Below are positions 23,830-32,567 of a stretch of 62,094 nt of DNA, piece by piece; positions within the stretch are counted from its first letter, which is position 1; each line of letters opens with the position of its first letter. The DNA is from Verrucomicrobiaceae bacterium (lineage in GTDB: Bacteria > Verrucomicrobiota > Verrucomicrobiia > Verrucomicrobiales > Akkermansiaceae): the NCBI GenBank assembly GCA_027485615.1, contig JAIXQS010000056.1:1-62094 (forward strand), in the 5' to 3' direction. A program made the translations under genes and the position numbers. The notes under the pieces are model-generated. The model did not search any database. It was not told where the DNA came from and saw nothing but the letters and a program-made list of their open reading frames with translations.

Positions 23830-24627
23830 GTGAGCTATCTGGAAATCCGAGATTTGGAGAAACATTTCGTCAAGAAAGCGGGCGGCCTCCTGACCCACCA
23901 CACGGATACGATCAAGGCGGTCGACGGTGTGAACCTGGAGATCCGTAAGGGCGAAATCCTCGGGCTCGTCGGCGAGTCGGGCTGCGGGAAATCCACCCTC
24001 TCGCGCACCCTGATGCAGCTCGTCCCCCCCACCTCCGGCGCGGTGATCCTCGACGGCGAGAACCTCAGCGCACTCGCCCCGCACGAGGTGCGCAAGCGCC
24101 GCCTGGATTTCCAGATGGTTTTCCAGGATCCCTACGCCTCGCTGAACCCGCGGATGACCGTTTTCTCCACCCTCGCCGAGGCCGTCCGACAGCGGCATCC
24201 GAAGATGAAAGGCGCGGTTCTTGAGAAAAAAGTCACCGACCTGATGGCCACCGTCGGCCTCGATGCCGGGCAGATGCGGCGCTACCCTCACGAATTTTCC
24301 GGCGGCCAGCGGCAGCGTATCGCCATCGCCCGCGCCCTTGCCCCGGAGCCGAAGCTGATCATCGCCGACGAGCCGGTCTCAGCGCTCGACGTTTCGATCC
24401 AGTCCCAGATCCTCAATCTCCTCAAGGACCTCCAGCACGACCTCGGGCTGACCATGGTCTTCATTTCCCACGACCTCGGCGTGGTGCACTACGTGGCCGA
24501 CCGGATCGCGGTGATGTATAAAGGGAAAATCGTCGAGATCGGCACGGCGGACGAGGTCTTCCATGCGCCAAAGGACGATTACACGAAGCGCCTGCTCGCC
24601 TCGATCCCGATGCTAAGTCCGGCCTAA
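23830..24627 (+). CDS. OppF/DppF-type peptide ABC transporter ATPase
   Basis: A 265-residue ABC ATPase: Walker A GLVGESGCGKST, Q-loop FQMVFQDPYASLNPRMTV, signature FSGGQRQRIAIARAL, Walker B LIIADEPVSALD and the H-loop FISHDLGVV. The DVSIQSQILNLL segment and the DYTKRLLASIP end are typical of OppF/DppF, which normally works with OppD, two permeases and a binding protein. None of these is adjacent, so it may be an orphan or serve distant genes. I chose GTG 23830 (VSYLEIRDL); the longer open frame upstream is repeat DNA. Confidence 0.88.
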   Translation: MSYLEIRDLEKHFVKKAGGLLTHHTDTIKAVDGVNLEIRKGEILGLVGESGCGKSTLSRTLMQLVPPTSGAVILDGENLSALAPHEVRKRRLDFQMVFQDPYASLNPRMTVFSTLAEAVRQRHPKMKGAVLEKKVTDLMATVGLDAGQMRRYPHEFSGGQRQRIAIARALAPEPKLIIADEPVSALDVSIQSQILNLLKDLQHDLGLTMVFISHDLGVVHYVADRIAVMYKGKIVEIGTADEVFHAPKDDYTKRLLASIPMLSPA

Positions 24628-24929
24628 CCGTTGGTCACAGCGGTCACGAGCCCCGCCTTCACCTTGAAGTTCAGCCGCTCCAGGCGGTAGTCCATCGTCG
24701 CCGGGCGTGGCTCGCCGTCCATCTCGACCACGCGGTGCGGGATTTCACGGGCGTCGCAGGCGGCCTGAACTTTTTCCAAGGGCTGCCCGATCAGGGACTC
24801 GGGTTTTGACACATCGACCATGGGTTGCTCGGCCTTCAATTCGGGCGGCTTGTCATCGGCGGGTCGTTTTTCACTTGTCTGACAGGAAACGAGGCAAGCC
24901 AGCGTTATCAGGGTTAGCGGTTTCTTCAT
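24624..24929 (-). CDS. Lipoprotein with a peptidase-inhibitor I78-like C-terminus
   Basis: A 101-residue protein. The signal peptide ends in a lipobox (LITLACLVSC). After a charged linker, ESLIGQPLEKVQAACD then EIPHRVVEMDGEPRPATMDY and RLERLNFKVKAGLVTAV resemble the inhibitor I78 domain, including the characteristic TMDYxxxRLN. It could protect the cell surface from serine proteases, which is inference. It converges with oppF with a 4-nt overlap. Confidence 0.72.
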   Translation of the reverse strand: MKKPLTLITLACLVSCQTSEKRPADDKPPELKAEQPMVDVSKPESLIGQPLEKVQAACDAREIPHRVVEMDGEPRPATMDYRLERLNFKVKAGLVTAVTNG

Positions 24930-25022
24930 CAGGATAAGATCGCATGCTGCGATACTTACGCAAGAACACAGGCGAAATCCGCCATTGCGGACGCTCAAAT
25001 CACGACGAACATCACGAAAATC

Positions 25023-26294
25023 ATGAAGTGGAATGTAACCAGCGTAAGCGCCGCCTGTCTCGCGGTAGGACTCGGGGGATTTGTGGCGGGGAAACTCACC
25101 GGCGGCTCAGGAAGCGGCGGTGAGGCGGATGAACTCCTCGAACGCGCCCAACAGGTTTCCAGCGAACGCATGTCCTCCAGCCGCGACGCTGGCTCTTCGC
25201 GACGCGACAGCGCTTCACGCACACCGCGAACAGCCGGCGAACGCCCGTCCGCAACGATGGATGAGCGCCTCGCGAAAATGGAGGAGATCGTTCGCGGCGA
25301 GAATGCCCTCGACCGCAGCCGCGCCATGCTTTCGTGGATCGATTCCCTCGCGCCCTCCGAATTCGAGGCCGCCGTGGCCAAGTTCCGCAGCCTCGGACTC
25401 ACCGAGGAGCGGATGGGGGAATACGCCATGCTTCTCACGGCGTGGGCGGAGGTTGATCCTACGGCTGCGCTCGCCTACACCACGGAAAAAACGCGCGGCG
25501 GAATGGCCACCGGCACCGTCCTCGCCGCATGGGCCAGCCGCGACCCCGAGTCTGCCATCGCATGGGCCGAGGCGAACCACGAGGGCGAAGAGGCGAACCC
25601 TTACATGATTGGAATCATCCGCAGCCTGGCGGCCGCCAACCCCACCCGCGCCACCGAACTCCTCCAGGCTCTTCCCTTCAGCGGCGAGCGCGGTGAGGCA
25701 CTGCGTGCGATGATGCCCCATCTCTTGAAAGAGGGGCCTGATGCCGCGAAATCATGGATCGCGTCCCTATCCGATGAGCGCCTCCGCGACGGCGCGACGG
25801 CGCGCTTCGCCGAGGAAATGGCGAAGACCGATCCCGCCGCCACCGCCTCATGGTTGCTTGCCAATCTCGGCGAGGCCTCCACCCGCAGTGTTGATGAGGT
25901 GTTTGAGCAATGGGCGCAAACCGACAAGAACGCGGCGGCCGCATCGTTTGCGAGCCTGCCGGTAGGCGATGCCCGCACCCGTGCCCTGCGCGGTCTCGTC
26001 ACCGTCGAGGCGCGCACCGACCCGCAGGCCGCCGCCAAGCTCATGAACAGCCATCCCGCCGATGTGGACGACCGCATGGTTTACCATTTCATCTGGAACT
26101 CCTTCGACAAGGCTCCCGGCGTGGCCGCCAGCCAGATCGCGCTCATCGAGGATGTGGGAAACCGCAACCGCATGTACCAGCGGGCACTGGGATCCTGGCT
26201 GGAAGATGACCAGGCCGCCGCACAGCGCTGGATCGACTCCGCCAACCTGCCTGAGCAAGTGCTGAACTCCCTCGCCAAACGGAATAATCCCTGA
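25023..26294 (+). CDS. Signal-anchored helical repeat protein (W-A-x-x-D-P units)
   Basis: A 423-residue protein. An N-terminal anchor (VSAACLAVGLGGFVAGKLTG) is followed by a charged, Ser/Arg-rich stretch (residues 30-80) and then tandem helical units with motifs such as LTAWAEVDPTAALAY, LAAWASRDPESAIAWAE, MAKTDPAATASWLL and FEQWAQTDKNAAAASF. This repeat type is expanded in Verrucomicrobia and probably forms an alpha-solenoid for protein contacts outside the cytoplasm. No enzymatic motif is present and no function is known. Confidence 0.75.
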   Translation: MKWNVTSVSAACLAVGLGGFVAGKLTGGSGSGGEADELLERAQQVSSERMSSSRDAGSSRRDSASRTPRTAGERPSATMDERLAKMEEIVRGENALDRSRAMLSWIDSLAPSEFEAAVAKFRSLGLTEERMGEYAMLLTAWAEVDPTAALAYTTEKTRGGMATGTVLAAWASRDPESAIAWAEANHEGEEANPYMIGIIRSLAAANPTRATELLQALPFSGERGEALRAMMPHLLKEGPDAAKSWIASLSDERLRDGATARFAEEMAKTDPAATASWLLANLGEASTRSVDEVFEQWAQTDKNAAAASFASLPVGDARTRALRGLVTVEARTDPQAAAKLMNSHPADVDDRMVYHFIWNSFDKAPGVAASQIALIEDVGNRNRMYQRALGSWLEDDQAAAQRWIDSANLPEQVLNSLAKRNNP

Positions 26295-26319
26295 GAGCGC
26301 CGGCCTTAAAACGGCCCGG

Positions 26320-27363
26320 TCACTGTTTTCCCAAGTCCACCACAAGGTCGTCGAAAAGCCCGTCGCCGCCGGCCCTGCCGCTGCGGTCCAGCCCGATGTG
26401 ATCCAGCTTGCCGATCACCTCAACCCGCACGGTCTCGCTGGCCCGGAATGAGTCTTTTCCGCATGTGACCAGCACGTCGAGTTGCACCGCGCCGCGAGCG
26501 AGCCGTTTCACATCAATGCCCATCGAAAGCAGTTCTCCCGCCGGCGGGTCATAGCCCATATCCGCATTCTGCGAGAGCGGGGCGTTGTCATCGACCCGCT
26601 CGAAGCGGAACGCCCCGCCGCCCAATCCGGGATGAAAAAGGACACGCACGTTGCCGATGGAGATACCCACATGGTAAGCGCCCGCACCGCCCTCGCCGCC
26701 GCCGAGTTTCGCTTCGATCCGGAACTCGTCGGGGAACTCCGGCTCGCCAGTGAAGTGCCCGGCATCGAGGAGCAGCCGTTGGTCGCCGTCGCCGTCGCGC
26801 CGCCCATCCATGTGTGCAACCCCCCCGTCCGAGACGGATCCCTTCATCGCGTCATCCGCCTCGTAGCGCAGTCCCCGGTACCCATCCGCCAGCGAGGGTT
26901 TGGCTTTGCTGAAAAACTCCACGAAAATCCGCCCTGCCGGATCGGCTTTGCCGGGGTTCTTCCTTTCGTGCAGCAGGCTGTGCACCGCCCGCATCAACAG
27001 CTGATCTTCCGTCCAGCGCCCGCTCGCTTTGAGCGTCCGCACGATTTTTCCCAAGCGCATCCGCACCTCAGGATCCTCCGATTCAGGGAGCTTGCCCAAG
27101 AAAGGCAGTGCGTCTTTTCCCATCAGCACGATCTCCTTCTGCGCCCGCTCACGCTCCGCGAACTCCTCCGCAGCCAAACGCCGGATCGCATCGGCAAGGA
27201 GTTCATCGGAAACATCGATGCCTTTCCGGAAATTCTCCAAAGCGGGTGTTTCGGACGAAAGCCCCTTCTCCTTCAGCAGTTCGAGACGCCAGTCCACGTC
27301 TTCCTCCGCCAAGGCGCATGCCAGCCCCAACGCGGTGTAAATCAGGATCCGGACGCTTTTCAT
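26320..27363 (-). CDS. Exported hypothetical protein with HEAT-like and jelly-roll-like parts
   Basis: A 347-residue protein with a signal peptide ([17 protein letters not shown]). Residues about 50-135 look helical and HEAT-like ([36 protein letters not shown]). The C-terminal half is beta-rich ([37 protein letters not shown]) and may be a LamG-like sugar-binding fold. No catalytic motif is evident. It converges with the repeat protein upstream. Confidence 0.6.
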   Translation of the reverse strand: MKSVRILIYTALGLACALAEEDVDWRLELLKEKGLSSETPALENFRKGIDVSDELLADAIRRLAAEEFAERERAQKEIVLMGKDALPFLGKLPESEDPEVRMRLGKIVRTLKASGRWTEDQLLMRAVHSLLHERKNPGKADPAGRIFVEFFSKAKPSLADGYRGLRYEADDAMKGSVSDGGVAHMDGRRDGDGDQRLLLDAGHFTGEPEFPDEFRIEAKLGGGEGGAGAYHVGISIGNVRVLFHPGLGGGAFRFERVDDNAPLSQNADMGYDPPAGELLSMGIDVKRLARGAVQLDVLVTCGKDSFRASETVRVEVIGKLDHIGLDRSGRAGGDGLFDDLVVDLGKQ

Positions 27364-27415
27364 AGACCCACGTTGAGTGCTTCCCTACGCCGACTCAACC
27401 GCCGATTCCGATCCT

Positions 27416-27455
27416 CCCTCTTCCTTGAGGGTTGAATTTGTAAGTTTGAAATTTC
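27416..27455 (+). repeat. AT-rich shared leader upstream of yidD
   Basis: CCTCTTCCTTGAGGGTTGAA, then TTTGTAAGTTTGAAATTTCA, ends 10 nt before the yidD GTG at 27466. It is the same element as at 12971 (rarA), 43317 (yceD) and 62027 (thyA), in the same orientation relative to the gene. Confidence 0.6.
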
Positions 27456-27465
27456 AGTCTCCGGC

Positions 27466-27723
27466 GTGTCCTGGCTCCTCACCAAGCTGATCCGCTTCTA
27501 CCAGCTCGCCATCTCCCCGTGGCTCCGCATGGCGAGCGGAGGCCACGGCGTCTGCCGCCACGATCCCACATGCAGTCACTACGGCATCGAGGCGATCAAG
27601 GTTCACGGCGCGCTGAAAGGCACGTGGCTCACCTTCCGCCGCCTGCTCCGCTGCCACCCATGGGGCACGCACGGATACGATCCGGTTCCGAAAAAGTGTA
27701 ATCAAATATCACCAAAAAGATGA
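27466..27723 (+). CDS. yidD: Membrane protein insertion efficiency factor YidD
   Basis: An 85-residue member of the YidD/UPF0161 family, a small membrane-associated helper of YidC-dependent insertion. The signature is intact: [14 protein letters not shown], the cysteine motif [15 protein letters not shown], and [16 protein letters not shown]. Its usual neighbours rnpA and yidC are absent. The GTG start follows the shared AT-rich leader; no Shine-Dalgarno is evident. A short Asn/Gln/Ser tail follows the usual end. Confidence 0.92.
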   Translation: MSWLLTKLIRFYQLAISPWLRMASGGHGVCRHDPTCSHYGIEAIKVHGALKGTWLTFRRLLRCHPWGTHGYDPVPKKCNQISPKR

Positions 27724-27732
27724 TTTTACGCG

Positions 27733-27766
27733 TTGATTTCTCATCAAATGGCTATTTCTTGGAGGT
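27733..27766 (+). promoter_or_regulatory. Operator-like palindrome and close-set SD before vapB2
   Basis: TTGAT-TTCTC-ATCAA (27733-27747) is a perfect 5-bp inverted repeat about 20 nt upstream of vapB2 and could bind the antitoxin. GGAGG (27761-27765) is only one base from the ATG at 27767, an unusually short spacing for a Shine-Dalgarno sequence. Confidence 0.35.
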
Positions 27767-27973
27767 ATGAGAATTACCATCGATATCGACGAGGTGACCT
27801 TGGTGCGGGCAATGGAGTTGACCGGCGAAAGCAAAAAAGGGCCGGCGATCACCAAGGCCGCCACGGAATTCGTGCGACGGGAAATGGTGAGAAATTTCGC
27901 CACCATGGTAATGGAGGGGAAATTCTCCGATTACCCGATGACAAACGATGAACTCGAAGCCGCCGGAAACTGA
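27767..27973 (+). CDS. VapB-family antitoxin (second module)
   Basis: A 68-residue antitoxin starting MRITIDIDEVTLVRAMELTG, the ribbon-helix-helix start of the VapB/DUF2191 group, a different fold from the AbrB-type VapB at 288. Residues 25-40 (GPAITKAATEFVRREM) form the second helix. The tail (YPMTNDELEAAGN) is the likely toxin-binding segment. It is followed after 5 nt by its PIN toxin. Confidence 0.85.
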   Translation: MRITIDIDEVTLVRAMELTGESKKGPAITKAATEFVRREMVRNFATMVMEGKFSDYPMTNDELEAAGN

Positions 27974-27978
27974 GGAAT

Positions 27979-28398
27979 ATGGTGATGATCGACACCAGCG
28001 CATGGGTGGAGTTTTTTCGCAGGAACGGTGATCTGCGGGTCAAGCTTGCGGTGAAAGGACTCCTGGACGCCTTCGAGGGAGCTCTTTGCGGGCCTGTGGA
28101 AATGGAATTTTTAGGCGGGGCGAGGCCGGAGGAGATGGAGGCCATACGCGGTTGGTTCGGACTCATCCCCTACGTGCGGAACAAACAGGATATCTGGCGG
28201 ATGGCTGCCGAAAATTATGCAAAACTCAAAGCGGCGGGTCTGACCATCCCTTGGAACGATATCCTCATCGCCTCCATCGCGATCGAGAAAAACATCCCGG
28301 TCTATGCGCATGACAAACACTTTCCGGCCATGTCGGATAAGCTCGGCGTCCGGCTCTACACCCCCGGATATAACGGCATGTTTCATCCCGAAGCGTGA
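27979..28398 (+). CDS. VapC-type PIN-domain ribonuclease toxin (second module)
   Basis: A 139-residue PIN protein with the expected acidic residues: MIDTSAWVEFFR (Asp 5), GPVEMEFLGG (Glu), IPWNDILIAS (Asp) and VYAHDKHFPA (Asp). It is complete. Identity with the VapC at 506 is low by eye, so the two modules are not recent copies. ATG 27979 was taken; ATG 27985 (MIDTS) is also possible. Confidence 0.88.
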   Translation: MVMIDTSAWVEFFRRNGDLRVKLAVKGLLDAFEGALCGPVEMEFLGGARPEEMEAIRGWFGLIPYVRNKQDIWRMAAENYAKLKAAGLTIPWNDILIASIAIEKNIPVYAHDKHFPAMSDKLGVRLYTPGYNGMFHPEA

Positions 28399-28406
28399 GG
28401 CTTTCA

Positions 28407-29189
28407 TCAAACCCTGACCACCGCCCAGCCCTGCGACCACGAAAGTCGCAGCCGCATCCCGTAAAGCTCGCTCAGCGAACGGTCGTGTAGCACCTTGCGC
28501 TTCGGCCCGTCGCCAACCACACGACCGTCCTTAAGCAAGATCACCCGCGTGATTTCCGGCAGGATCTCGCCGGGGTCGTGGGTGACGAGGGTCAGCGTCG
28601 CCCCGCCGCTTGCGATCCCGCGCAGCGTTTCCAAAAGCTTCAGCCGCGCCGCGAAATCGAGCGCGGTCGATGGCTCGTCGAGCACCAGCGCCTCCGGGCG
28701 ATGGACGAGGGCGCGGGCGATCAGGAAGCGCCGCTTTTCCCCCGAGGAAAGGTGGCCGAACTCCCGCCCCGCCAGCTCCGCGATCCCCACATCCGCCATC
28801 GCCTTGGCGGCCATCGCTTTCTCGTCCGCCTGAAAACGCATGTCCCGCGTCCGCCCGTAAGCGCCCCGGAACGCGGAAAGCACCACATCCGCCGCGATCT
28901 CCGCCGGATCGAACCGTTCCACCTCCTCCGGCATCACGATCCCGATCCGGTGCCGCAGTTCCTCAAGGCACCACAGCTCCTCACCGAAGAGTCGGCACGA
29001 GGTTCCCCGGTTCGCCTCCGCCCGCAGCTCGCCGGTCATCAGTTTCAGCAGGCTGCTTTTCCCTGCGCCGTTCGCACCGAGGATCGCCACGCTCTCCCCG
29101 ATGCGCAGGGTGAGATCCAGCCCGCGCAGAGCCACCACATCCCCGCGCCAGACCTTCGCGTTCGTGGTTTCGAAAAACGGTTCGCTCAT
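28407..29189 (-). CDS. ABC transporter ATP-binding protein
   Basis: A 260-residue ABC ATPase: Walker A ILGANGAGKSSLLK, signature FGHLSSGEKRRFLIARAL, Walker B ALVLDEPSTALD and H-loop VTHDPGEI. It resembles single-domain ATPases of the ModF/metal-uptake kind, but no permease is near. ATG 29189 overlaps the stop of the RelE-like toxin gene (ATGA), so it is translated as the third gene of an antitoxin-toxin-ATPase operon. That context is unusual. Confidence 0.85.
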   Translation of the reverse strand: MSEPFFETTNAKVWRGDVVALRGLDLTLRIGESVAILGANGAGKSSLLKLMTGELRAEANRGTSCRLFGEELWCLEELRHRIGIVMPEEVERFDPAEIAADVVLSAFRGAYGRTRDMRFQADEKAMAAKAMADVGIAELAGREFGHLSSGEKRRFLIARALVHRPEALVLDEPSTALDFAARLKLLETLRGIASGGATLTLVTHDPGEILPEITRVILLKDGRVVGDGPKRKVLHDRSLSELYGMRLRLSWSQGWAVVRV

Positions 29190-29446
29190 CCTTTTTTGAG
29201 CAGTTTGTCGTATTCCGAATAGTGATCGATCCAGATCCAGACCAGCCCCTCGGCATGGTCTTTCGCGATCGCCCGATAATGCGCCCCCACACAAGCCGAC
29301 CAGAACACTCCGACCTTTTTCAGCCGCAGGTTCGGGTTCTCGGGATGGCTCTTGAGTATCCCGAAGTTCCTGTCCGCGAGTTTCCTGATATGCAGGAGCA
29401 GCTTGTCATAAGCATCCCAGAATCTCGGCGAGGCGAAATGCTTCAT
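29186..29446 (-). CDS. RelE/ParE-like toxin, coupled to antitoxin and ABC ATPase
   Basis: An 86-residue RelE/ParE-fold protein: FWDAYDKLLLHIRKLADRN, LRLKKVGVFWSACVGAHYRA and GLVWIWIDHYSEYDKLL, ending in the typical W-x-x-H-x-x-Y core. ATG 29446 lies inside the antitoxin stop (ATGA), and its own TGA overlaps the ATPase ATG. Members of this group usually cleave mRNA or inhibit gyrase; which is not readable here. Confidence 0.8.
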   Translation of the reverse strand: MKHFASPRFWDAYDKLLLHIRKLADRNFGILKSHPENPNLRLKKVGVFWSACVGAHYRAIAKDHAEGLVWIWIDHYSEYDKLLKKG

Positions 29447-29640
29447 AGCTCCCGGCAACGGCCCGCTTCGAAATCCGCATCCGCCGCCTTTCCAAGCTCA
29501 TCAAGCTTGCCGCCGAGTGCATCGGCCTCGAAATCCGCGTCCCACTGATCCGCCACGAGCTCCTCCAGCCACGCGGAAAACTCCGAGAGTTCGCCGGGCG
29601 GCAGCGTCCTCACCGCGTTTTTCAGTTCCAGAATACCCAT
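29443..29640 (-). CDS. Antitoxin partner of the RelE/ParE-like toxin
   Basis: A 65-residue acidic protein. LELKNAVRTLPPGELSEFSA forms an N-terminal helical part; the middle WLEELVADQWDADFEADA and the end ADFEAGRCREL match a small antitoxin type that I recall preceding such toxins in Verrucomicrobia and Planctomycetes. No DNA-binding motif is obvious. ATG 29640 has no Shine-Dalgarno. It ends overlapping the toxin start. Confidence 0.75.
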   Translation of the reverse strand: MGILELKNAVRTLPPGELSEFSAWLEELVADQWDADFEADALGGKLDELGKAADADFEAGRCREL

Positions 29641-29646
29641 GTCCGG

Positions 29647-29674
29647 AAGTTACCAAACCGGGCGGGGACTTCAA
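29647..29674 (-). promoter_or_regulatory. Predicted promoter of the antitoxin-toxin-ABC operon, leaderless geometry
   Basis: On the minus strand TTGAAG (29669-29674), a 16-nt spacer and TAACTT (29647-29652) end 6 nt before the antitoxin ATG (29640). The hexamers are moderate, but the spacing is the same as at three other toxin-antitoxin loci in the window. Confidence 0.4.
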
Positions 29675-29675
29675 C

Positions 29676-30704
29676 TCATTTGGCAATCAGCCCCCGCACC
29701 CGCAAATCCGCGCCGAAGCGCTCCCAAGTAACCTCCCGCAGCTCCATGGATTGGGAAAAACCCTCCCCCGCCAGCGCCGGGAGCGTGCCGCCGCCGCAGA
29801 GGATCGGCGCGTGGTAAATCACCGCCTCGTCCACCAGCCCCGTGGCGAACATCGCGGCAGAGAGTTTCCCGCCCGCCTCGATCATCACGGAAAGCACGCC
29901 CCGCTCGCCCGCGAGTCCACGCAGCGTTTCCTCCAGTCCGCCGCTGCGGATCAGCGTCCTGTCCTTCCACTCGTCGGTGAAAAGCGGCGCATCGCCGGGT
30001 AGTGAATCCGGCCTGTCCGTCAGCACCACCCGCCAGGGCTGCTCGCGCCCCTCCAGTAGCTCCGGCACGCGGATTGTCAGCGCGGGCTTGTCACGCCGCA
30101 CCGTCTCGCCGCTTGTCAGGATCGCGTCCATCTCCGCGCGCAGCCGCTGCACATCCGCCCGCGATTCCTCCCCGCTCAACCATTGTCCCTCGCCCTCCGG
30201 CCTCGTGATCCGCCCATCCAGCGACATCGCGCACTTCCAGATCACCCACGGCAATCCTGTCCGCTGCACCTTCGCGAAAGGCCTGAGGATCTCCCCGCAC
30301 TCCTTTTCCAAAACCCCCGCCCGCACCTCGATCCCAGCCTTTTCCAAAATACCGTCCGCCGCCCCCGCGTGCGCCGGGTTCGGATCCGTGCAACCATAGG
30401 CCAGACGGGAAACGCCCGCCCGCACCAGCCCGCCCGTGCAGGCCGGGGTTTTCCCGGCCGTCGAGCAAGGCTCCAGCGTCACATAAACCGTCGCCCCCGC
30501 GAGGCAACCTTTCCCGTGCGCCAACTCCGCCGCCGCCATCGCCTCCACCTCCGCGTGCGGCAGCCCCGCCCGCCGGTGCCAGCCCGCACCGAGAAATTTC
30601 CCATCCTTCACCACCACCGCCCCCACCGGAGGGTTCGGCCCCGTCCGGCCCACACCCTTCCGCGCCTCCGCCAGCGCCAAGGCCATCCAATCCTCATCCG
30701 TCAT
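29676..30704 (-). CDS. ribD: Bifunctional riboflavin deaminase/reductase RibD
   Basis: A 342-residue enzyme for steps 2 and 3 of riboflavin synthesis. The N-terminal deaminase (1-145) has zinc ligands in PHAEVEAMA and TLEPCSTAGKTPAC. The C-terminal reductase (about 150-342) has KVQRTGLPWVIWKCAMSLDG, ILTSGETVRRDKPALTIR and LSVMIEAGGKLSAAMF. Length is normal. No other rib genes are nearby, and it appears to be a single-gene transcript. Confidence 0.94.
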   Translation of the reverse strand: MTDEDWMALALAEARKGVGRTGPNPPVGAVVVKDGKFLGAGWHRRAGLPHAEVEAMAAAELAHGKGCLAGATVYVTLEPCSTAGKTPACTGGLVRAGVSRLAYGCTDPNPAHAGAADGILEKAGIEVRAGVLEKECGEILRPFAKVQRTGLPWVIWKCAMSLDGRITRPEGEGQWLSGEESRADVQRLRAEMDAILTSGETVRRDKPALTIRVPELLEGREQPWRVVLTDRPDSLPGDAPLFTDEWKDRTLIRSGGLEETLRGLAGERGVLSVMIEAGGKLSAAMFATGLVDEAVIYHAPILCGGGTLPALAGEGFSQSMELREVTWERFGADLRVRGLIAK

Positions 30705-30818
30705 GCCGGGGAAAATGACCGCACGCCTTCCCCAAGTCCAGCATGGTGTCTCGCGCGGCTGCTTTCAGGGCGGCGTCATAGGCAATTTTTCTCCGGGCGC
30801 TGAATGCAACACTCTCCA

Positions 30819-31130
30819 TTACTTGCTGATGGCGAAAGAGACGTCACGCCCGCTGTCGTGAGGATTCGTGTAGTGCAGATACACCCGGCCCGTGTGCCAG
30901 GTCGAAACAGACACACCATCCGGATTCCCAAGCATGTCTGTCGGCGCACTTCTGGTAAGCCCTTCCTCGGCCATGTCCATCATCACATACTGCCAACCCG
31001 TTGATCCAAGCGGAACGATCCATGCTTTGTGAATGGGAGCGCCCGGGAGGATTCTTTTCCCCAGAAGCGTGACGGAAATGAAAACCCCGAGAAGCGCCGC
31101 CACGCAGAAAATGAGGATGCGCCTGTTCAT
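30819..31130 (-). CDS. Small membrane-anchored hypothetical protein
   Basis: A 103-residue protein with an N-terminal signal anchor (RILIFCVAALLGVFISVTLLG), then a periplasmic portion with WIVPLGSTGWQYVMMDMAEE and GVYLHYTNPHDSG-like stretches. No family is recognised. It is flanked by about 110 and 165 bp without genes. Confidence 0.55.
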   Translation of the reverse strand: MNRRILIFCVAALLGVFISVTLLGKRILPGAPIHKAWIVPLGSTGWQYVMMDMAEEGLTRSAPTDMLGNPDGVSVSTWHTGRVYLHYTNPHDSGRDVSFAISK

Positions 31131-31295
31131 TTCGGGTCAAACGATGGGCGAGTGCAGCTATCCTCAAGGAAGCGGCGGCAAACGTCGATCAAGGGCTTGT
31201 GGTTGGGATAACCATGGAAACCCGGTGGTCGGCAGGGGTGGGCTGATGCATCTTGTTTGCCGTCCGTTCGGAAAACATTCCCGCCGCTCCCCGGG

Positions 31296-32558
31296 CTAAT
31301 CGCGTTTCACCCAGATGTTGGCGAAGTCGATGGCCTGGCCGTGGTGCTGGAGGCCGATGGGGCCTTCGGCGGGCATACCGTCCAGGATGGCGTTTTCGAT
31401 CAGGCTGCGGCCGTTCATGGTAACGCTGACCTGTTGGCCTTTGACGGTGATCATGGTGCGGTTCCATTGGCCGACAGGGAAATCCGCCTTCTGCTTCGGG
31501 GTATATGCGGCCTTCGACTCAGGGCTTTGTTTCGGATCGGTGCGGTATCCGTAGATTTCGCCGGAGCCGCAGTTCCAGTTCCAGAGGTTGATCTGGCACT
31601 TGCTGTCGCCGCGCAGGTAAATGCCGCTGTCGAGCTCATCGATCTCGACGAGTTCCTTTTTCCCATCGGGACCCAGTTTCTCCGTGCCATCCGGGAGGAC
31701 GACCGGTTGCGCCTTTTTCCCGCCGACCTCCGCCCAGCGCCAGTCGAACAACAGGGTGAAATCCTTGTAGTTCTCCTCCGTCCAGAGGTCTTTGGTTTCT
31801 CCCGGTTTCCCGGTGTGCTTGAGGATGCCGTTCGAGGCGTACCAGTTATGCTCCCCTGTGGATTTGTATTTCCAACCGGCGAGATCATCACCGTTGAAGA
31901 TCTGCGTGTAGCCCGCCGCCTTGGCGCCCTTTTCATTCGCGAGGGGGTGAAGCTCGTAGATGTTGATGTTGCGGAAGGAAATCCTGTCACCGTGGCCGAG
32001 GAAAGCGATCTGGCCGGAGCGGCGTTTCACGCCCTCATGATCCGGGTGCTTTTCGGAAAGCTCGTCGAGGTTCGCATCCAGGATCGGATTGCCGTTGAGG
32101 GCGACCTTCACCATCGAGTCGAACACAATGACGCGTTGGTTATTCCACTCCCCGGCGGGCTTGAGCCCCTCCTTTTTGGCGGGGAGAAGGGTGTAAAGCG
32201 AGCCATGGTATTGGTAGTCCTTGAGGTCTTTCCATTTGTCCGCGTGGTTGTCGAGAATCTGGAGCTCCATGCCGGTGTATGCTCCATCGCCATGGCCGGG
32301 ATAATGGATGCCGAGGCCGTTGTTGGTGCCGGGTTCCAGTTTGAAATCGAAATCGAGGACGTAGGCGGCGAAGGTGGCATCGGTGACGAGGTTTTTGCCG
32401 TCCGGCGTGCAGACGATGCAGCCATCCTCGACGACGTATCCCTCGCCCGTCCAGCCGGTGAGATCCTTGCCGTTGAAGAGCGGGCGGAATTTCTCGATTT
32501 CCAGCCCGGGAGCGAGGGCGCTGAGGGCGAGGAGAGTGATGATGACGGTGGCTTTCAT
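31296..32558 (-). CDS. Exported protein with two DUF1080 (3-keto-glycoside hydrolase-like) domains
   Basis: A 420-residue protein with a signal peptide (TVIITLLALSALAPG). It has two DUF1080 domains: about 25-200 (FRPLFNGKDLTGWTGEGYVV; NNGLGIHYPGHGDGAYTGME) and about 215-420 (YTQIFNGDDLAGWKYKS; DSGIYLRGDSKCQINLWNW; GPIGLQHHGQAIDFANIWV). DUF1080 has a concanavalin-like fold, and characterised members hydrolyse 3-keto-disaccharides or glycosides. It is the last gene of the MFS-Gfo/Idh-DUF1080 operon, which supports that role. Confidence 0.85.
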   Translation of the reverse strand: MKATVIITLLALSALAPGLEIEKFRPLFNGKDLTGWTGEGYVVEDGCIVCTPDGKNLVTDATFAAYVLDFDFKLEPGTNNGLGIHYPGHGDGAYTGMELQILDNHADKWKDLKDYQYHGSLYTLLPAKKEGLKPAGEWNNQRVIVFDSMVKVALNGNPILDANLDELSEKHPDHEGVKRRSGQIAFLGHGDRISFRNINIYELHPLANEKGAKAAGYTQIFNGDDLAGWKYKSTGEHNWYASNGILKHTGKPGETKDLWTEENYKDFTLLFDWRWAEVGGKKAQPVVLPDGTEKLGPDGKKELVEIDELDSGIYLRGDSKCQINLWNWNCGSGEIYGYRTDPKQSPESKAAYTPKQKADFPVGQWNRTMITVKGQQVSVTMNGRSLIENAILDGMPAEGPIGLQHHGQAIDFANIWVKRD

Positions 32559-32567
32559 GGGGGATGA

